A stretch of DNA of 64,000 nucleotides from Malaya genurostris (GCF_030247185.1 NC_080571.1:69850172-69914171); one strand, 5' to 3'; numbered from the stretch's first letter, positions 36,156 to 46,740 are shown. Translations and numbers: made by a program. Notes: generated by a model from the letters alone, not told the origin.

Positions 36156-37579
36156 TTTTTATTTATTGTCAGACTTCGCTTCGTAAGCATGTCGTGTAAA
36201 TTTTGCTTTAAGAATGCGATTTTTATCATACACAAAATTTGTTACCATATTATTGAAGAATCGCATTCCATTTATTACGTTCTTTGCATTATTGAATGTA
36301 TTATCACTGAGACGATATCTTCCATCTGACATCAATATCCTTGAGTGCAAAATGTTGAAATAGCAACTTGTATCACTCGAGATCGAAAAGCATAAAATCG
36401 AACTTTTGTCCACTTAAGAAAACATTGGCTAGAACCGCCTTCTAGTAAATTTTAGTTTTATCAAGGTGAAAATTCGGCCATCTCGACCAATTGCTGAAAC
36501 GTTCGCCCATCTCTAATTTTTTAGGGTTTCATAAAACTCACAAGCTTCAAAAATTTGCTAAGAATTTTGTGGAATGATGTTTTCTGAAATTCGCGCGAAA
36601 TCCGCGCCATAGCATCAAAATCTTAGCAGAAACCGCGCCGAATCCGCGAAAATCGCGAAATCCGCGTGACCGTAACAACCCTGGACATCAATACAGTCCC
36701 GGTACGATATTACTGTACTACCGGCTGTAAAAATCTCATATACATCGCGAATCATTCAATCCCGGTGCAAATATCTTTTCCATTAAAATTGAATGTATTA
36801 AAATTCTTCTTTTTTTACGGCCGCACACCGCGTAAGGTAACTATGATTTGTCTTTACCTCAGCATCGTATTTAACCAAAATTACACACCGGTAACAGATA
36901 TTCGTGTCTGTGTCGTGATTCAACAAATATTCGTGCCTGTACCGTGATTCTGATTTCTTTAAAACGTGCTCATGTATGAAATCAAACATCGCGCACAGCG
37001 TGCTTCGTTTGTAGAGGCGGTGTTGTATTTTCTTCTTCCGTACCACCGCAGGTAAGTACCAGTGTGCTTCAAATACGGTTGGAAATTTTGAACACACATC
37101 ACCTTGTAATTCCGGAACCGAAAGTTAGATTCAGATTCAATTCAGAAGTATAGTATGTATAGAATCAAAAGACCTTTCATATGAGTATGGCATTTTCTAT
37201 GGGATCATGAGACCTTTAGTTTGAATCTAATTTTGGGAATAGTAGGTTTTTACGAAGATTGCATAACCTATATGCGAAAGGCAAAAAATAATTTTAAACT
37301 CTAGTTATTTAAGATTCAATCCCATTTAACAATGTACGATAAAATTATCAATAGTTGAATTAGTCATTGCTGCTTGTTTGTTGTGAATTCAAAAGACGAT
37401 AATTCCAAAGACTTTCCAATTTGAAAAAAAAAACAAAAAACTAGTTCTAAGACAAAATAACAACGTTAATGCAAAAAATACAGCCTCATACATAGAGACA
37501 TCTGTGTTATAAACATCTGCTACCATTGCAACCCACTTAAAATTGCATGATCTCTTGAGAAAACCCATTGCTAACTCAC

Positions 37580-37769
37580 CATTAAGAGAATTGCCTAACA
37601 CGGACATATTGGTCGCGTTGCTCGAATTGTTATTGTTGTTGTTGTTGCTGCTGGTGGTTGTGGTGCTGCTGCTATTATTATTGTTACTGTTACTATTGCT
37701 ATTGCTGCTCTTCGAGTTGGACGACGCCCCATCGGCGTTTTTACTGCCCTTCGGTTTGCGTTTGCGTGA
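37580..37769 (-). CDS. srp: serpent linker exon after the C-finger
   Basis: Sixty-three codons plus one base start with SRKRKPKGSKN, the basic arm that follows a GATA C-finger and contacts the DNA minor groove and imports the protein. A Ser/Asn/Thr run with many AGC/AAC/ACC codons follows, ending NMSVLGNSLN. The acceptor is TTTTAG and the donor is G|GTGAGT. It joins in phase 0 to the finger exon and in phase 1 to the last exon. The repeat codons could vary in length between individuals. Confidence 0.9.
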
Positions 37770-37890
37770 CTAAAATCAAAATGAGAAGGAAAAATTAGCG
37801 ACCAAGTCTAATCGAATGCGGAACTGTTCCGCCACACTCTAGGCGGACTAGTTCGTGCTAAGGTAGCCGGCTACACAGCCGGGTTCTAAC

Positions 37891-38055
37891 CTGAATGTTG
37901 TCCTTCTTCATCGTCAACGGTCGATTGATGTTGTGCAACTTGTAGTACAGGCCACACGCGTTGCACACCGGCTCACCGACCTGGTTGCGTCTCCACAGTG
38001 ACGTGTTGGTCGTGTTACAGTTGGAACATTGCAATCCGACGCGTCGTGCTGAGCT
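37891..38055 (-). CDS. srp: serpent C-terminal GATA zinc-finger exon
   Basis: The 55-codon exon reads SSARRVGLQCSNCNTTNTSL, then WRRNQVGEPVCNACGLYYKL, then HNINRPLTMKKDNIQ. The C-x2-C-x17-C-x2-C zinc site is complete. This finger binds the WGATAR site and is present in both predicted isoforms. Acceptor CGGCAG and donor CAG|GTTAGA are both in phase 0. The TNTSLWRRN stretch and the TMKKD end distinguish it from a pannier-type finger, which normally reads TTTTLWRRN and AMRKD. Confidence 0.95.
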
Positions 38056-38238
38056 CTGCCGGAGAAAAGGTACAACAGAACTGGGTCAATTTGGAGGGCA
38101 TATTTTCTTTAGTACGTTGATAATTAGAAAACCAAACAATAAAAAAACACAAGCCTGATGAAACATGAGAATGGATGCGGAGGGTAGAGAAAAAGAATCA
38201 GCTTTTGCCTTTTTTTGCAGTCATCTCGGTCAACCTAC

Positions 38239-38330
38239 CAGTCTTCGGCTTTGCTTCTCCTCGGTGGTGCGAGTTGTCAAGGAATTGTAGCCATAGTTCT
38301 TATAGTGATCCCCGCCCTGTTCAGCGGCCA
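38239..38330 (-). CDS. srp: serpent alternative finger-less exon
   Basis: A strong acceptor (TTATTCCAG) and donor (CTG|GTAGGT) enclose 92 bases that read, after the phase-completing TG, AAEQGGDHYKNYGYNSLTTR and then TTEEKQSRRL. The phase at both ends is identical to that of the N-finger exon (starts with TG to complete an ATG codon; ends in a full Leu codon after Arg-Arg). It can therefore replace that exon exactly. Drosophila serpent has such an alternative exon, giving the one-finger isoform. The peptide has no known domain. Including both exons would shift the frame, because TG would follow a completed codon. Confidence 0.82.
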
Positions 38331-38936
38331 CTGGAATAACAATTTTTATAACAAACAGGATTAGTTTGCGTTCGCGCCACAATCGTTTTTTTTTTTTGGA
38401 TTTGGTTTTGTTTTTTTTTTGGAAGGGTGTTCGTAATAACGCGTTTCGGTGTTCCGACAGTAATCATCATCATCATCTCTCTCGCTGAATATATCTCAAG
38501 TTTACCCGTACAGTGCCAAAATAAATTCGGTCTATTTCGGGCATACAAGGCTTGAGTATATGCGATTAAATTTATTTAATCAAAAAAACGCTACTTCAAC
38601 ACTAAGAAAAATAATGAGCGAAATTCTGTTTCGAAGCAGCGGGAAATAATATTTACTGTTCAAACCCCCAAAACACGCTATATTTTGTCAACTAAAGTAT
38701 CTACGAAAAAAATCTACGCATCTTCTATAGCACTGTATCAGTAATAATATCACAAAATAAAGACAAAGTTCGGCCGGGCGGGGTTCAAAATATTCTACTT
38801 CATCATAAAGCTTATTCTTTTCCTCTGACGCAATCAAGAACCAATAGCAAATAAAAGGACGAAATGAGGATGAAATTTTTTTTTTGTTGGTAAGATAGGA
38901 AGTATAAATGTTGCTGTTGTTTACAGGTTCTTTTAC

Positions 38937-39109
38937 CAAGCGTCTGGGCTGTTTGACCAACGGCCGATTCATCCCGTTCATCTTGTGATAGAGGCCGCAC
39001 GCATTGCACAAATAGTGTCCAGTTCCGTCCCGACGCCAGAGTGGCGTCTGAATCGCACCGCAATTGACGCATTCTCGTCCCTCGGTAAACAAGTCCGCTT
39101 CTATGCCCA
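38937..39109 (-). CDS. srp: serpent N-terminal GATA zinc-finger exon
   Basis: After acceptor TTTCAAAAG, the 173-base exon (2 + 57 codons) reads GIEADLFTEGRECVNCGAIQ, then TPLWRRDGTGHYLCNACGLY, then HKMNGMNRPLVKQPRRL. The zinc site is complete, and the Val of ECVNC, which in vertebrate GATA-1 contacts FOG, is kept. A U-shaped/FOG partner contact is therefore expected. This finger also tunes binding at double GATA sites. Donor TTG|GTAAAA is moderate; a second in-frame donor (GTAAAC) 12 bases on would add four residues (VKEP). The exon is predicted to be mutually exclusive with 38239-38330. Confidence 0.93.
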
Positions 39110-42100
39110 CTTTTGAAAGGAAAGACACAAACAATGATGATATAATGATTCAATTTCAGTTCTTTGTACAAAATGCGACTAATATTTACATATGATATAG
39201 CAAGAACAATGGGTGATAGTACTTTTTACAGTTACTTTCCAATTAGTTACTCTATACATTTACAACGAAGGAAACCACCCGGCCCGACTTTTTCTTATGG
39301 TTCTATTATTTCTGGTTCACGCAAAAAAAAAAGAAAACAGCTTCAAAAGTTCAAAAACCTACAGTGACCTGTTTGCATTTTTATATTCTCCATTAATGAA
39401 CACCCTGCCACCACGTTTTTTTTTACGCTCTATAAGGTACAACTTAACTATCCAACCGACCATAATGCACCGAAGAAATATTTTCCCTATCCCCTCCACG
39501 TACACCTCCTCACCGACCACAACCAGTTCCAGCAGCGCCAGGAAACGAACCGTGCGTTTGACTTTTCTCCCGGCTGATAAGACCAAAACTGAATTCCCCA
39601 CCCATAATGCAATGTTTCGTCCCTGGCACCATACTGGTTACTGGTTGGAACGTAGATACATAGCATACAATAAACCACTTATGTTCCTATTGTCCACGAC
39701 CGAGCAGCGGGTCACGAAGTTTAATATTTGCCCTATGACTAATTGTGTGTTTCTTTTCGGTTTATTTTTTTTTCTATTCCGCCTTGCCTGCGTGAGTGGA
39801 TCAAGAAAAACCCGCAAAAAAAGAGACGGGCACACGGGGTACGGGAAGTCCTTCCGTATGGATCAGTAAAGTACGCATGCATTACTTCTCCAGTCAACAA
39901 TGTTTGGCCTCGTGTTTTACTGAAATGTTTCCGGCTATGCTTTTAGGATAGCCCAGCGGTTCTGTGTTGTTTATACAATTGCAACCAGAATTCCGGTCCC
40001 CGATGGATAATTAGCGGAAGTTGAACTGTGTCACAATTCGGTTACAATAGGGCAGGAATTTCTTCGGGAAACCCATCCCGCATAACGACAGTGGTCGTAT
40101 CGGAAGACAGTGCAGCGAGCCATAAAGTTCCTGCTGCTTGCTCCTGTCATTTTAGTTGATAGAATCCAGATGAAACTGTCCGGTGAAAGACAGGCAGGAA
40201 AAAAAACTTCAGTTGCAGTATATGACGAAGAAAAAAACAACGGTTCAAGTTTGAGATGCCCGACGTAGAAAGGTTTTGGGATATTTAAAAATGAGTGCCT
40301 TTCAGTTTCTGCATGTGCAACAATCGACTCCGACTAAATTTCGCCGCCTACCAATCGGTAATCTGTCGGAATTGACAGAGAAGAAGCGAATTGAATTGTC
40401 AATTAGTTCTTTTCTTCTTATTTTCCTTCTTCAATTTTGCACCTCTTCGTGCTGATTTTTAGTTAAATTCGAAGAAAAATTTGTATACAATGCACTAATT
40501 TTCATGTCAAAATTTGCAGTTTTTTCACGATGTCTGTCACAATTGACCTTGAAAACTAAAATTTGTTCCAAATCTAAAATCTTAATACCAATCAAATGAG
40601 TCATAGGTTGTAAGAATCCATCTACTATTGACGAAGATATCATATTTTCGTCATATCCCAATAGTAGAGTTTTTGAACGAAGCACGATTAAATGACGCTT
40701 GGAATTAAAAATAGGCACAATTCTCAATACAATCTTTTCGGAGTGATTGAAAGATTGAATACAGTCCCCTCCAGTTTTCCTTTTTAGCTACATAATTGTT
40801 CGACTGTGACATGTTAAACCTCATATTCAAAATTCTGCATTACATGAATAAAATCAAAACTTAAAAAAACATACTGTTTTCTTTGTCAGACCAGGGACTT
40901 TTTGAGTATTGTGTTAACCCGGGTAGAAGTGATTTGCAAACCAATACCAAATTCTGTCATTAAAATCAAACATCTCAATGGTATAAATTAACATTATTTT
41001 GTTTGAAATAAGAGTTAAAATATCAAAAATCATATCAAAGAAAAGATTCTGTCATTGTAATATCAAAAAATTCTGTCATTGTAATATCAAACCAAGAACA
41101 AAATATTTATGGAAGATGAATTTGTTAATTATTTTATAATCTAGCATTTAGAATAGAGTAATATCTTAAGTATTTCTCTTATCTGATTCTGATGCAGTTT
41201 ATTCAATGGTATTTTATTTGAAGATAAAACTTTTGGATCAATTTACTTGATGAAATTGAAATAGCTCATCAATAACGAAATAAGATATTATAACTAATTT
41301 TGATGTTGAACAGATATTGTACAATGTCTTGATCCCTTGATGAAATATCACGAAAATATCAAGTATCGCTCTGACAACACAGAAACATCAAGCCAAGATA
41401 TGATGGTAAAATTTATTATTATTTTGACCTTTGTTTGCTATTTACACCTACCCGGGAATTGGTAAAAGGATTTCCCCGGATAGAAGAAGTAGCAGGAGCG
41501 AGTTCAGTCTTCTTCGCCAAATTTTCTATTCGCTGTTGCATTACTCGATTATCTCCAATCGGGGTTTTTCGTTAGATTCTGTTGTAAAACTAAATCAAGA
41601 GACATTTTTAATAACAAGTTTAAAATAAAGATGTTGAGAACATTAGAGAAGCCGTTGTATTTAATTCTGTTGTCAATAAATTTTATTATTTTTGGCAATA
41701 TAAATTCAACTACTTTTGAAGCATTTTTTTTTAATCTATCGATTTTCTAAAATTTCAAACAATCGAATTTTAAACAATCGACAGTATCCGAGTTTGAACA
41801 ATTAGAAAAAAAAACTATTCCTTATCCAGATAGTGGTGTGATAATGTCTTTCTCTTTCATCGAAACAGTCTCATTAAAATATTTGTTGTCTTTTTATGAA
41901 GATAATTTCAGACACTAATTTGGGCTTATTTTTGACACCAATTTTTTCAGATTGATTCGAGCAACGCAAATGTCAACCGCTTGGTTTGAAAAATGATGCC
42001 GAATATGTGACATAAACTTTTTCTCAGTGTTTATGTCACATAGCAGTTTGCATTTTTAAATAAATCTCGTGTTAAAATCGATAGTTCTTCATACTTAGAA

Positions 42101-42506
42101 GCGATCGAAAACGGAGAAAGACTATTTTCATTTAATCACTTTTCTGTTGTTGCTTTCTGGAATTGTTGATATACACAGTAAAAATATTTAATAGTCGATT
42201 ATACTATTATTTCTATGAAAAATTTTCCATTTAATATAAGATACATATTTATTTGAATATCAATATTATGTAATTTTTATTTTTGAATGCGTTCTGTAGA
42301 CACTGATTAAATGGAACTTTAGTTTCGTAATGTGTTACTGTTGTTGGCGATGTGACACATGGTACTATGAACATTACTTGTAGGTAATGGATCACATGAT
42401 ACTACTTTTAATTCGAAAGCCGAGTGTCGTAACAAAACGAGTTCAAAGCTTCACAGTAGAATAAATTCCCTCCTTCCTCGAACTACTCCTATAATTGTTT
42501 TATAAA

Positions 42507-43371
42507 GGGGTAGATGGGGTAAAACACACCCTCTAAAGAAATGTAGCTATATCTTAAATTTAGAGAATAACACGGAAGAGTTTCATGCATGACTATCTTC
42601 CGTAATCATTATTTCTCAAAATTACGTACAAATACTCGCTGAATGCATTGAAAAATACATGAAATATCTTATTTTCCAAAATCCTTAAAAAATGTCTATT
42701 GAAATATATGCGGAGCATGACGCCCGATCGTGGAAAACATGAGAAATATACATTTTAAATAACGCAAAGTGATAATTATCTGAACATAGAGGCAGGGTGA
42801 TCTTAAACAACGGGTAAACATCCATCAAAACAACGAATTAAAGCTCATGACAACCAACGGGCCAGTATGCACCATCATAAAGCTTCTTCTTCATATTTAA
42901 AGAAAGTTTTAGACTTTTCGTTGACGAAATATTTGCCAGGTGGAAGACTGTTCACTATTATTCATTAAACTGATAACTTATGGATAATTTTTGTAAGCGA
43001 ATTTTGCTTCACACAATTCGGGTCGTTTTGCCCCCGAAAATATGAGACGATAAATTTGACGATTTTTCTATAAAATCGCAAATTCATCGTCAGTATTTGA
43101 AATAATTTATGATTGGCAAAGAAGTTCAGTGGTTACATAATTAAAATCCTCTTCCTCACCCTAGAAAATTACTATGGAACGAACATCAAAAATTCTTATA
43201 ACAGAGACATAATTTTTTTTTTTATTGAACCATCGCTACCAAAATTTTACAGTATTCTGTTGTTATGGCGGACTTTCAGTTTCATTTAAATTTCAGTGAA
43301 AAAAATTGGTAACTTTTGATAAAAACAAAAGGTGCATTTTGCTCGGAGGTACGTTTTACCCCATCTTCCTC
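42507..43371. mobile_element. TIR element, family GGGGTAGATGGGGTAAAACG, copy 2
   Basis: It starts GGGGTAGATGGGGTAAAAC and ends ACGTTTTACCCCATCTTCCT. It is collinear with the 28184-29056 copy, with small indels and an extra repeat of CATGAAATATC-like words near 42657. TA follows the right end (43372-43373); the left flank is ATAAA, so that duplication is less clear. There is no coding capacity. Confidence 0.83.
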
Positions 43372-43421
43372 TAATTGAGGAATTCAACACGACCGCCCAC
43401 AGGATCTCAATGCAACTACAA

Positions 43422-43683
43422 CACACTTAGAAAAAATCGTGTAAACTTACGTCTTTATTGATGCACATAAAAGGAGCGTCGAAATTCGCTTATATTTACA
43501 TTTCAGAACATGTAAAGGAAAGTCATATCATTAACTTCACAGGTTAATTTAACTGAAGTTTAATTAACAACAAACACAAAAATTATGTTTACGTTTTAAA
43601 AGATGTAGTATTGTATCATCACCGATGAAATTATGGCATGATTAAATTTACGTCAAGCGCAAATTTAATTTTTTCTAAGAGTG
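43422..43683. mobile_element. MITE, family CACTCTTAGAAAAA, copy 1
   Basis: The left end CACACTTAGAAAAAA and right end TTTTTTCTAAGAGTG are inverted. The right end is separated only by TA (43684-43685) from the left end of the next family member, so the two share a target dinucleotide. The interior has ACGTCAAGCG/CGCATGACGT-type words near both ends. Confidence 0.78.
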
Positions 43684-43685
43684 TA

Positions 43686-44149
43686 CACTCTTAGAAAAAA
43701 AAGAAACTTGCGCATGACGTAAATTCATGCATGCCATAATTTCTCGGTTTGTGACAGAATATTACTTATAAAAAAGCCTTGGTATTACATTCCTGTAGTG
43801 GAATTTGACCTTCTGTTTCAACAGACTTCGCAGCCGATTCGAAGTGTACAGAACCATTGCATGGCTAGTGCTACGATTCTACTGACACTATGAATCCTTC
43901 CAGGTCGGGGCTCGAACATACGACAACTGGCTTGTAAGACCAGTGCCCTATGCATTGAACCGTCAACCCGGGACAGATATAAGCATGAAAATATAAATTT
44001 TGTGTCAGTTTCGAAGTCAACTTCAGCTATACATATTAGCTATAAAATTCTTTATATGGCTCAATTTTACATATTTTAAATTGTAAATTCAGGTGAATTG
44101 CGTCGCTTCTTTTATGTACATCTATAGAGACGTAAATTTACACAAGTGT
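43686..44149. mobile_element. MITE, family CACTCTTAGAAAAA, copy 2, split by a SINE
   Basis: It starts CACTCTTAGAAAAAAAAG and continues with GACGTAAATTCATGCATGCC as in the copies at 44534 and 51696. After a SINE insertion (43776-43974) it resumes and ends near TTTACACAAGTGTG followed by TA. The end position is approximate. Confidence 0.65.
43776..43974 (-). mobile_element. tRNA-derived SINE, family 1, copy a
   Basis: On the minus strand the head reads GTTGACGGTTCAATGCATAG, then GGCACTGGTCTTACAAGCC (anticodon-arm-like), then the B box GTTCGAGCCCC (43907-43917). A tail without coding potential follows. RNA polymerase III should start near 43974. A second copy with the same orientation is at 62717-62894. 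Mosquito SINEs such as Feilai are of this general type; I do not claim identity. Confidence 0.78.
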
Positions 44150-44190
44150 GTAGTTGTTCTCCGAAATCTGATTGGTTTAAATTCCAAGCA

Positions 44191-44310
44191 AGGGGACGGG
44201 TATAGCGTGATGGGTTAGTCGTGATGGGTACATAGTGTCAGAAAGTTTTTCTGGCTCGAAGAGGCGAATGACATTAAGGTTAAAACCTCTATAATCAAAA
44301 CAAAAAAAAA
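44191..44310 (+). mobile_element. SINE, family 2, copy with deleted head
   Basis: An 8-bp target duplication TCCAAGCA flanks it (44183-44190, 44311-44318). The body GAAGAGGCGAATGACATTAA and GGTTAAAACCTCTATAATC followed by an A-rich tail match family 2. Most of the tRNA-like head, including the B box, is missing through an internal deletion between two copies of GTGATGGGT. Confidence 0.8.
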
Positions 44311-44533
44311 TCCAAGCAGTATTTTTTGCTACCAAACCAACAGAACTGGCAGCCAAAACATTCAACAATCTATTTCAGTTTTTCATGCTGGCAGATGACA
44401 CAAGACAATCAAATCAGCACTGAAACAGCAGAAATATTGAAAATCGTCTTTAAACTGTACTCTGTACTTGAGTACTCTCAAATTGCACAGAACGTAAATC
44501 ACGGTATGACAAATCGTCTTGGGTGATGACATA

Positions 44534-44777
44534 CACTCTTAGAAAAAATGTAATTCACGCTTGACGTATATGCAAGCATGCCGTATTTTCTTCGGTGATG
44601 ACACAATATTACATCTAATGTAAACATAATATTTGTGTCTGTATCGTTGTTAACCTTAGCTAAATTAACTATAAAGTTAATGATATGACTATGAAGTTAA
44701 TGATATTAAGTGCATTACGACGCTCCGTTTATGTGAATCTATAAAGAAGTGAATTTACACAATACACTATAAGTGTG
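44534..44777. mobile_element. MITE, family CACTCTTAGAAAAA, copy 3
   Basis: It starts CACTCTTAGAAAAAATGTAA after TA (44532-44533) and ends near AAGTGTG followed by TA (44778-44779). It shares ACGTATATGCAAGCATGCCG-type words with the copies at 43686 and 51696. It is non-coding and about 244 bases long. Confidence 0.72.
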
Positions 44778-44946
44778 TAATATTACTCTCATTAGCAAGT
44801 AAAATTTAATTTTGTTTTTGTTTCGATGTGAAAATCAGCAAAATAAGCAATCAAGTTAATGGTTAATTTTTATGTTATCTAGACACAAATTTGTATGGGG
44901 CAGATAATTTTCGAATGAATTATTATTGTTTGAATTTAGAAACATA

Positions 44947-45130
44947 CAGAAAAATATTGAAATTTAGACATGTAAATCAATAGTACTACGAAATAGACAT
45001 CAGTTGAATCGAGAATCTGATTCAAAACCATGAGTGATGTAAAAATAAATTGGAATGCATTGATTCTTCAATAAACAATTGAATCAATGCATGAAAATTG
45101 ATGTAAATTCACAAAATATTTTTATCTGTC
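44947..45130. mobile_element. MITE, family CACAGATAAAAAT, reverse copy
   Basis: In reverse complement this aligns with 32945-33210 (shared GACATCAGTTGAATC, TGATTCAAAACCATG and TTTTTATCTGT words). The outer two bases at the left end and some interior are lost, so the ends are approximate. Confidence 0.65.
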
Positions 45131-45179
45131 CATTGTGTAAAACAAAAATCCTGCAAATTTGCGTCGCGAATCTCGATTC

Positions 45180-45300
45180 ATATAAAAGGAGCACTTCAAT
45201 CTACTTAAGTTTTCAAGTAAAAGTATGAAGTATCCTGTCATCATAAAAATACGGCATGCTTAGATTAACGTCAAATGTAATTTTTTTTCAAAGAGTGTAG
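45180..45300. mobile_element. Partial CACTCTTAGAAAAA MITE, reverse orientation
   Basis: The right part reads AAATACGGCATGCTTAGATT, then ACGTCAAATGTAA, and ends TTTCAAAGAGTG followed by TA. This is the inverse of the start of copies 1-4. The other end is not clearly preserved. Confidence 0.5.
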
Positions 45301-45689
45301 AACTTGTAGTCAAATTTTTTAATCCTTCTCGCTACCCAGATTCTGTGTCGCAGATCACAGACATTTTCATGTTTTAAAATAACATCTCAGATTTCTAGAG
45401 ATTTCCATGATTGTTCCTAAAAACTGACTGATTTTTTAAATGTTTCGTCAATGTTTGCACATATTTTTATAAACTGTATGCATCACGGGTGGTAAACAGA
45501 TTTTTCATTTTACAATGCAGATTTTTATTTGACAGTTCTGCTTGAACACTTAGAAGAAATTGTGTAAATTTTTGTCTTTACATAAGATCTGATGAAATAT
45601 GTAATTTTATAAACTTGTGCCAAAGACGAAGCATGTTTACACAGATTAAAATTAGGTCTGTTAAATACAGTCATTTGACCAGGAACATT

Positions 45690-45832
45690 TTTTGTTTCGA
45701 AAATAGAGGTTTAAACCTTAAGGTCATTCGCCTCTTCGGACTAAAAAAACTTTCTGACCTTATGTGCGGGGTTGGGAATCGAACCCAGATGTGCTGCATA
45801 AAAGACATCGACTAACCCATCATGCAACACCA
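45690..45832 (-). mobile_element. tRNA-derived SINE, family 2, copy with intact B box
   Basis: On the minus strand the tRNA-like head GTTGCATGATGGGTTAGTC leads to a perfect B box GGTTCGATTCC (45775-45785). The family body AGAGGCGAATGACCTTAAGG follows, with a TAAACCTCTATTTTC tail. Related fragments are at 44191-44310 and 58203-58247. It is a retroposed element, not a tRNA gene, because no acceptor stem pairs. Confidence 0.78.
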
Positions 45833-46598
45833 GTTCCCCAGAGCTTAATATTTTCTCGATGGATTTCTTCCACGTAAGTAAGTAAGTAGTTTCGAAATTA
45901 ACCGTTAAGCTTCTTGATTCATTTAGTGAAATGTAAATAACAAGAGAAGATGTATAAAATTTCATTAGTGGTCGTATTTGGACAAACTTTGATTAACTTT
46001 TTTTGAAAATTTCTTGTAAAAACTCCTATCAATGTCAGATCATATTGGGTAGGACCTTCGACATCTGTTCGCACAACTAATGTATTGAATTGTGCTAGAT
46101 TTGATAGGATTTCGTTCGTAAAAAAACACTGCCATGGGCGGCGTTCCAATGGAACTCAATAAAAATATGAGAATGTCAAAACGTACCACATGAGTTCGTA
46201 AACAAACAACCATTTGGGTTTGATAACAGTTTCGCAACAATTTACCAAACGTCGCCTTTTGGAAAAAAGGCACCTTTAGCTTATCAACCACTCATTCCAC
46301 CTCACCTTATTTACGAACTAGTTCGTTCTGGGTCACGTCTATCGCAAACCAGACCGCTCGAGGAGGTTACCCTGTTTGGTTATTATTATTTCTTTTTTTT
46401 TTCATTTATAGAAATCTTTCACCAAAATTTGCATAACAATGTCTTGAAGGGAAATATTGCCTGTAAACGCACGGTCGGGGCGTTACTTTCAGAGATAAGG
46501 GAAAAAATAATTTCTTCGGTGCTGCGGCTCGATTATTCGGAGTATTAACTAAATGGTTCTAATTTTACTGATTAGGTATTGCTAATTGTAACACTTAC

Positions 46599-46740
46599 TT
46601 GCAGTTAGGGAAGCAGCAGCAGAAAAGGCCGTTGCAGGTGTCAGCGTGGGCGTCGTCCGTCGGCCATTTCCAGAAGCACTTGACGACGCGGCACTGTACG
46701 CAATCGCGTTGGCTTCGTAGTGTGATGGCCATTGATCAGC
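46599..46740 (-). CDS. srp: serpent N-terminal coding exon 2
   Basis: Forty-seven codons plus one base read ADQWPSHYEANAIAYSAASS and continue SASGNGRRTTPTLTPATAFS to AAASLTA. Acceptor TTCACAG and strong donor A|GTAAGTG bound it. The trailing A joins the TG at the start of either alternative exon to give ATG, which is why both fit. The Ala/Ser/Thr-rich sequence is typical of GATA-factor N-terminal activation regions and has no folded domain. The 75-base intron upstream is open in frame, so retention is possible. Confidence 0.75.

Larger units (their letters stand above)
33998..36683. mobile_element. 2.7-kb TIR element CAGGGTTGTTACG with 6-bp target duplication
   Basis: A perfect 13-bp inverted repeat CAGGGTTGTTACG bounds the element, and GACATC occurs directly outside both ends (33992-33997, 36684-36689). 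Just inside each end are clusters of CGCGAAA/CCGCG words (34029-34085, 36591-36667) that stand out sharply in A+T-rich DNA and look like transposase-binding subterminal repeats. CAGGG ends recall hAT elements, but those make 8-bp duplications, so the class is open. The interior holds a reverse-transcriptase relic and a nested MITE and no transposase. Confidence 0.85.
27565..37579 (-). other. srp: srp 10-kb intron loaded with transposable elements
   Basis: Donor GTGAGT at 37579-37574 and acceptor CAG at 27567-27565 bound it. Listed separately are the elements at 28184-29056, 32945-33210 and 33998-36683 and the degenerate repeats at 30950-31850. The rest (27565-28183, 29057-30950, 31850-32944, 33211-33997, 36690-37579) shows no gene or element that I can support. 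A G run and a TC-like stretch lie near 31962-31972. Confidence 0.7.
39110..46598 (-). other. srp: srp 7.5-kb intron
   Basis: Donor GTAAGT at 46598-46593 and the acceptor before 39109 bound it. Elements at 42507-43371 and 43422-45130 and the SINEs are listed separately. About 39160-42500 and 45840-46598 show no gene. The 218-codon plus-strand frame at 39213-39869 has no domain and overlaps other frames. A 24-bp near-duplicate (ATTCTGTCATTGTAATATCA, twice) lies at about 41046-41090. Confidence 0.65.

Noticed and set aside
39213..39869. 218-codon plus-strand open frame in an srp intron
   Set aside because: It overlaps other frames on both strands, has low-complexity hydrophobic and Ser/Thr runs, and shows no recognisable domain.
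42174..42240. Another CACAGATAAAAAT MITE end
   Set aside because: ACACAGTAAAAATATTTAAT resembles the family end, but no inverted partner or interior match follows.
43907..43917. Functional tRNA gene
   Set aside because: The B box is good, but no acceptor stem pairs and the sequence continues into a repeated SINE body; the same holds at 45775-45785 and 25384-25394.
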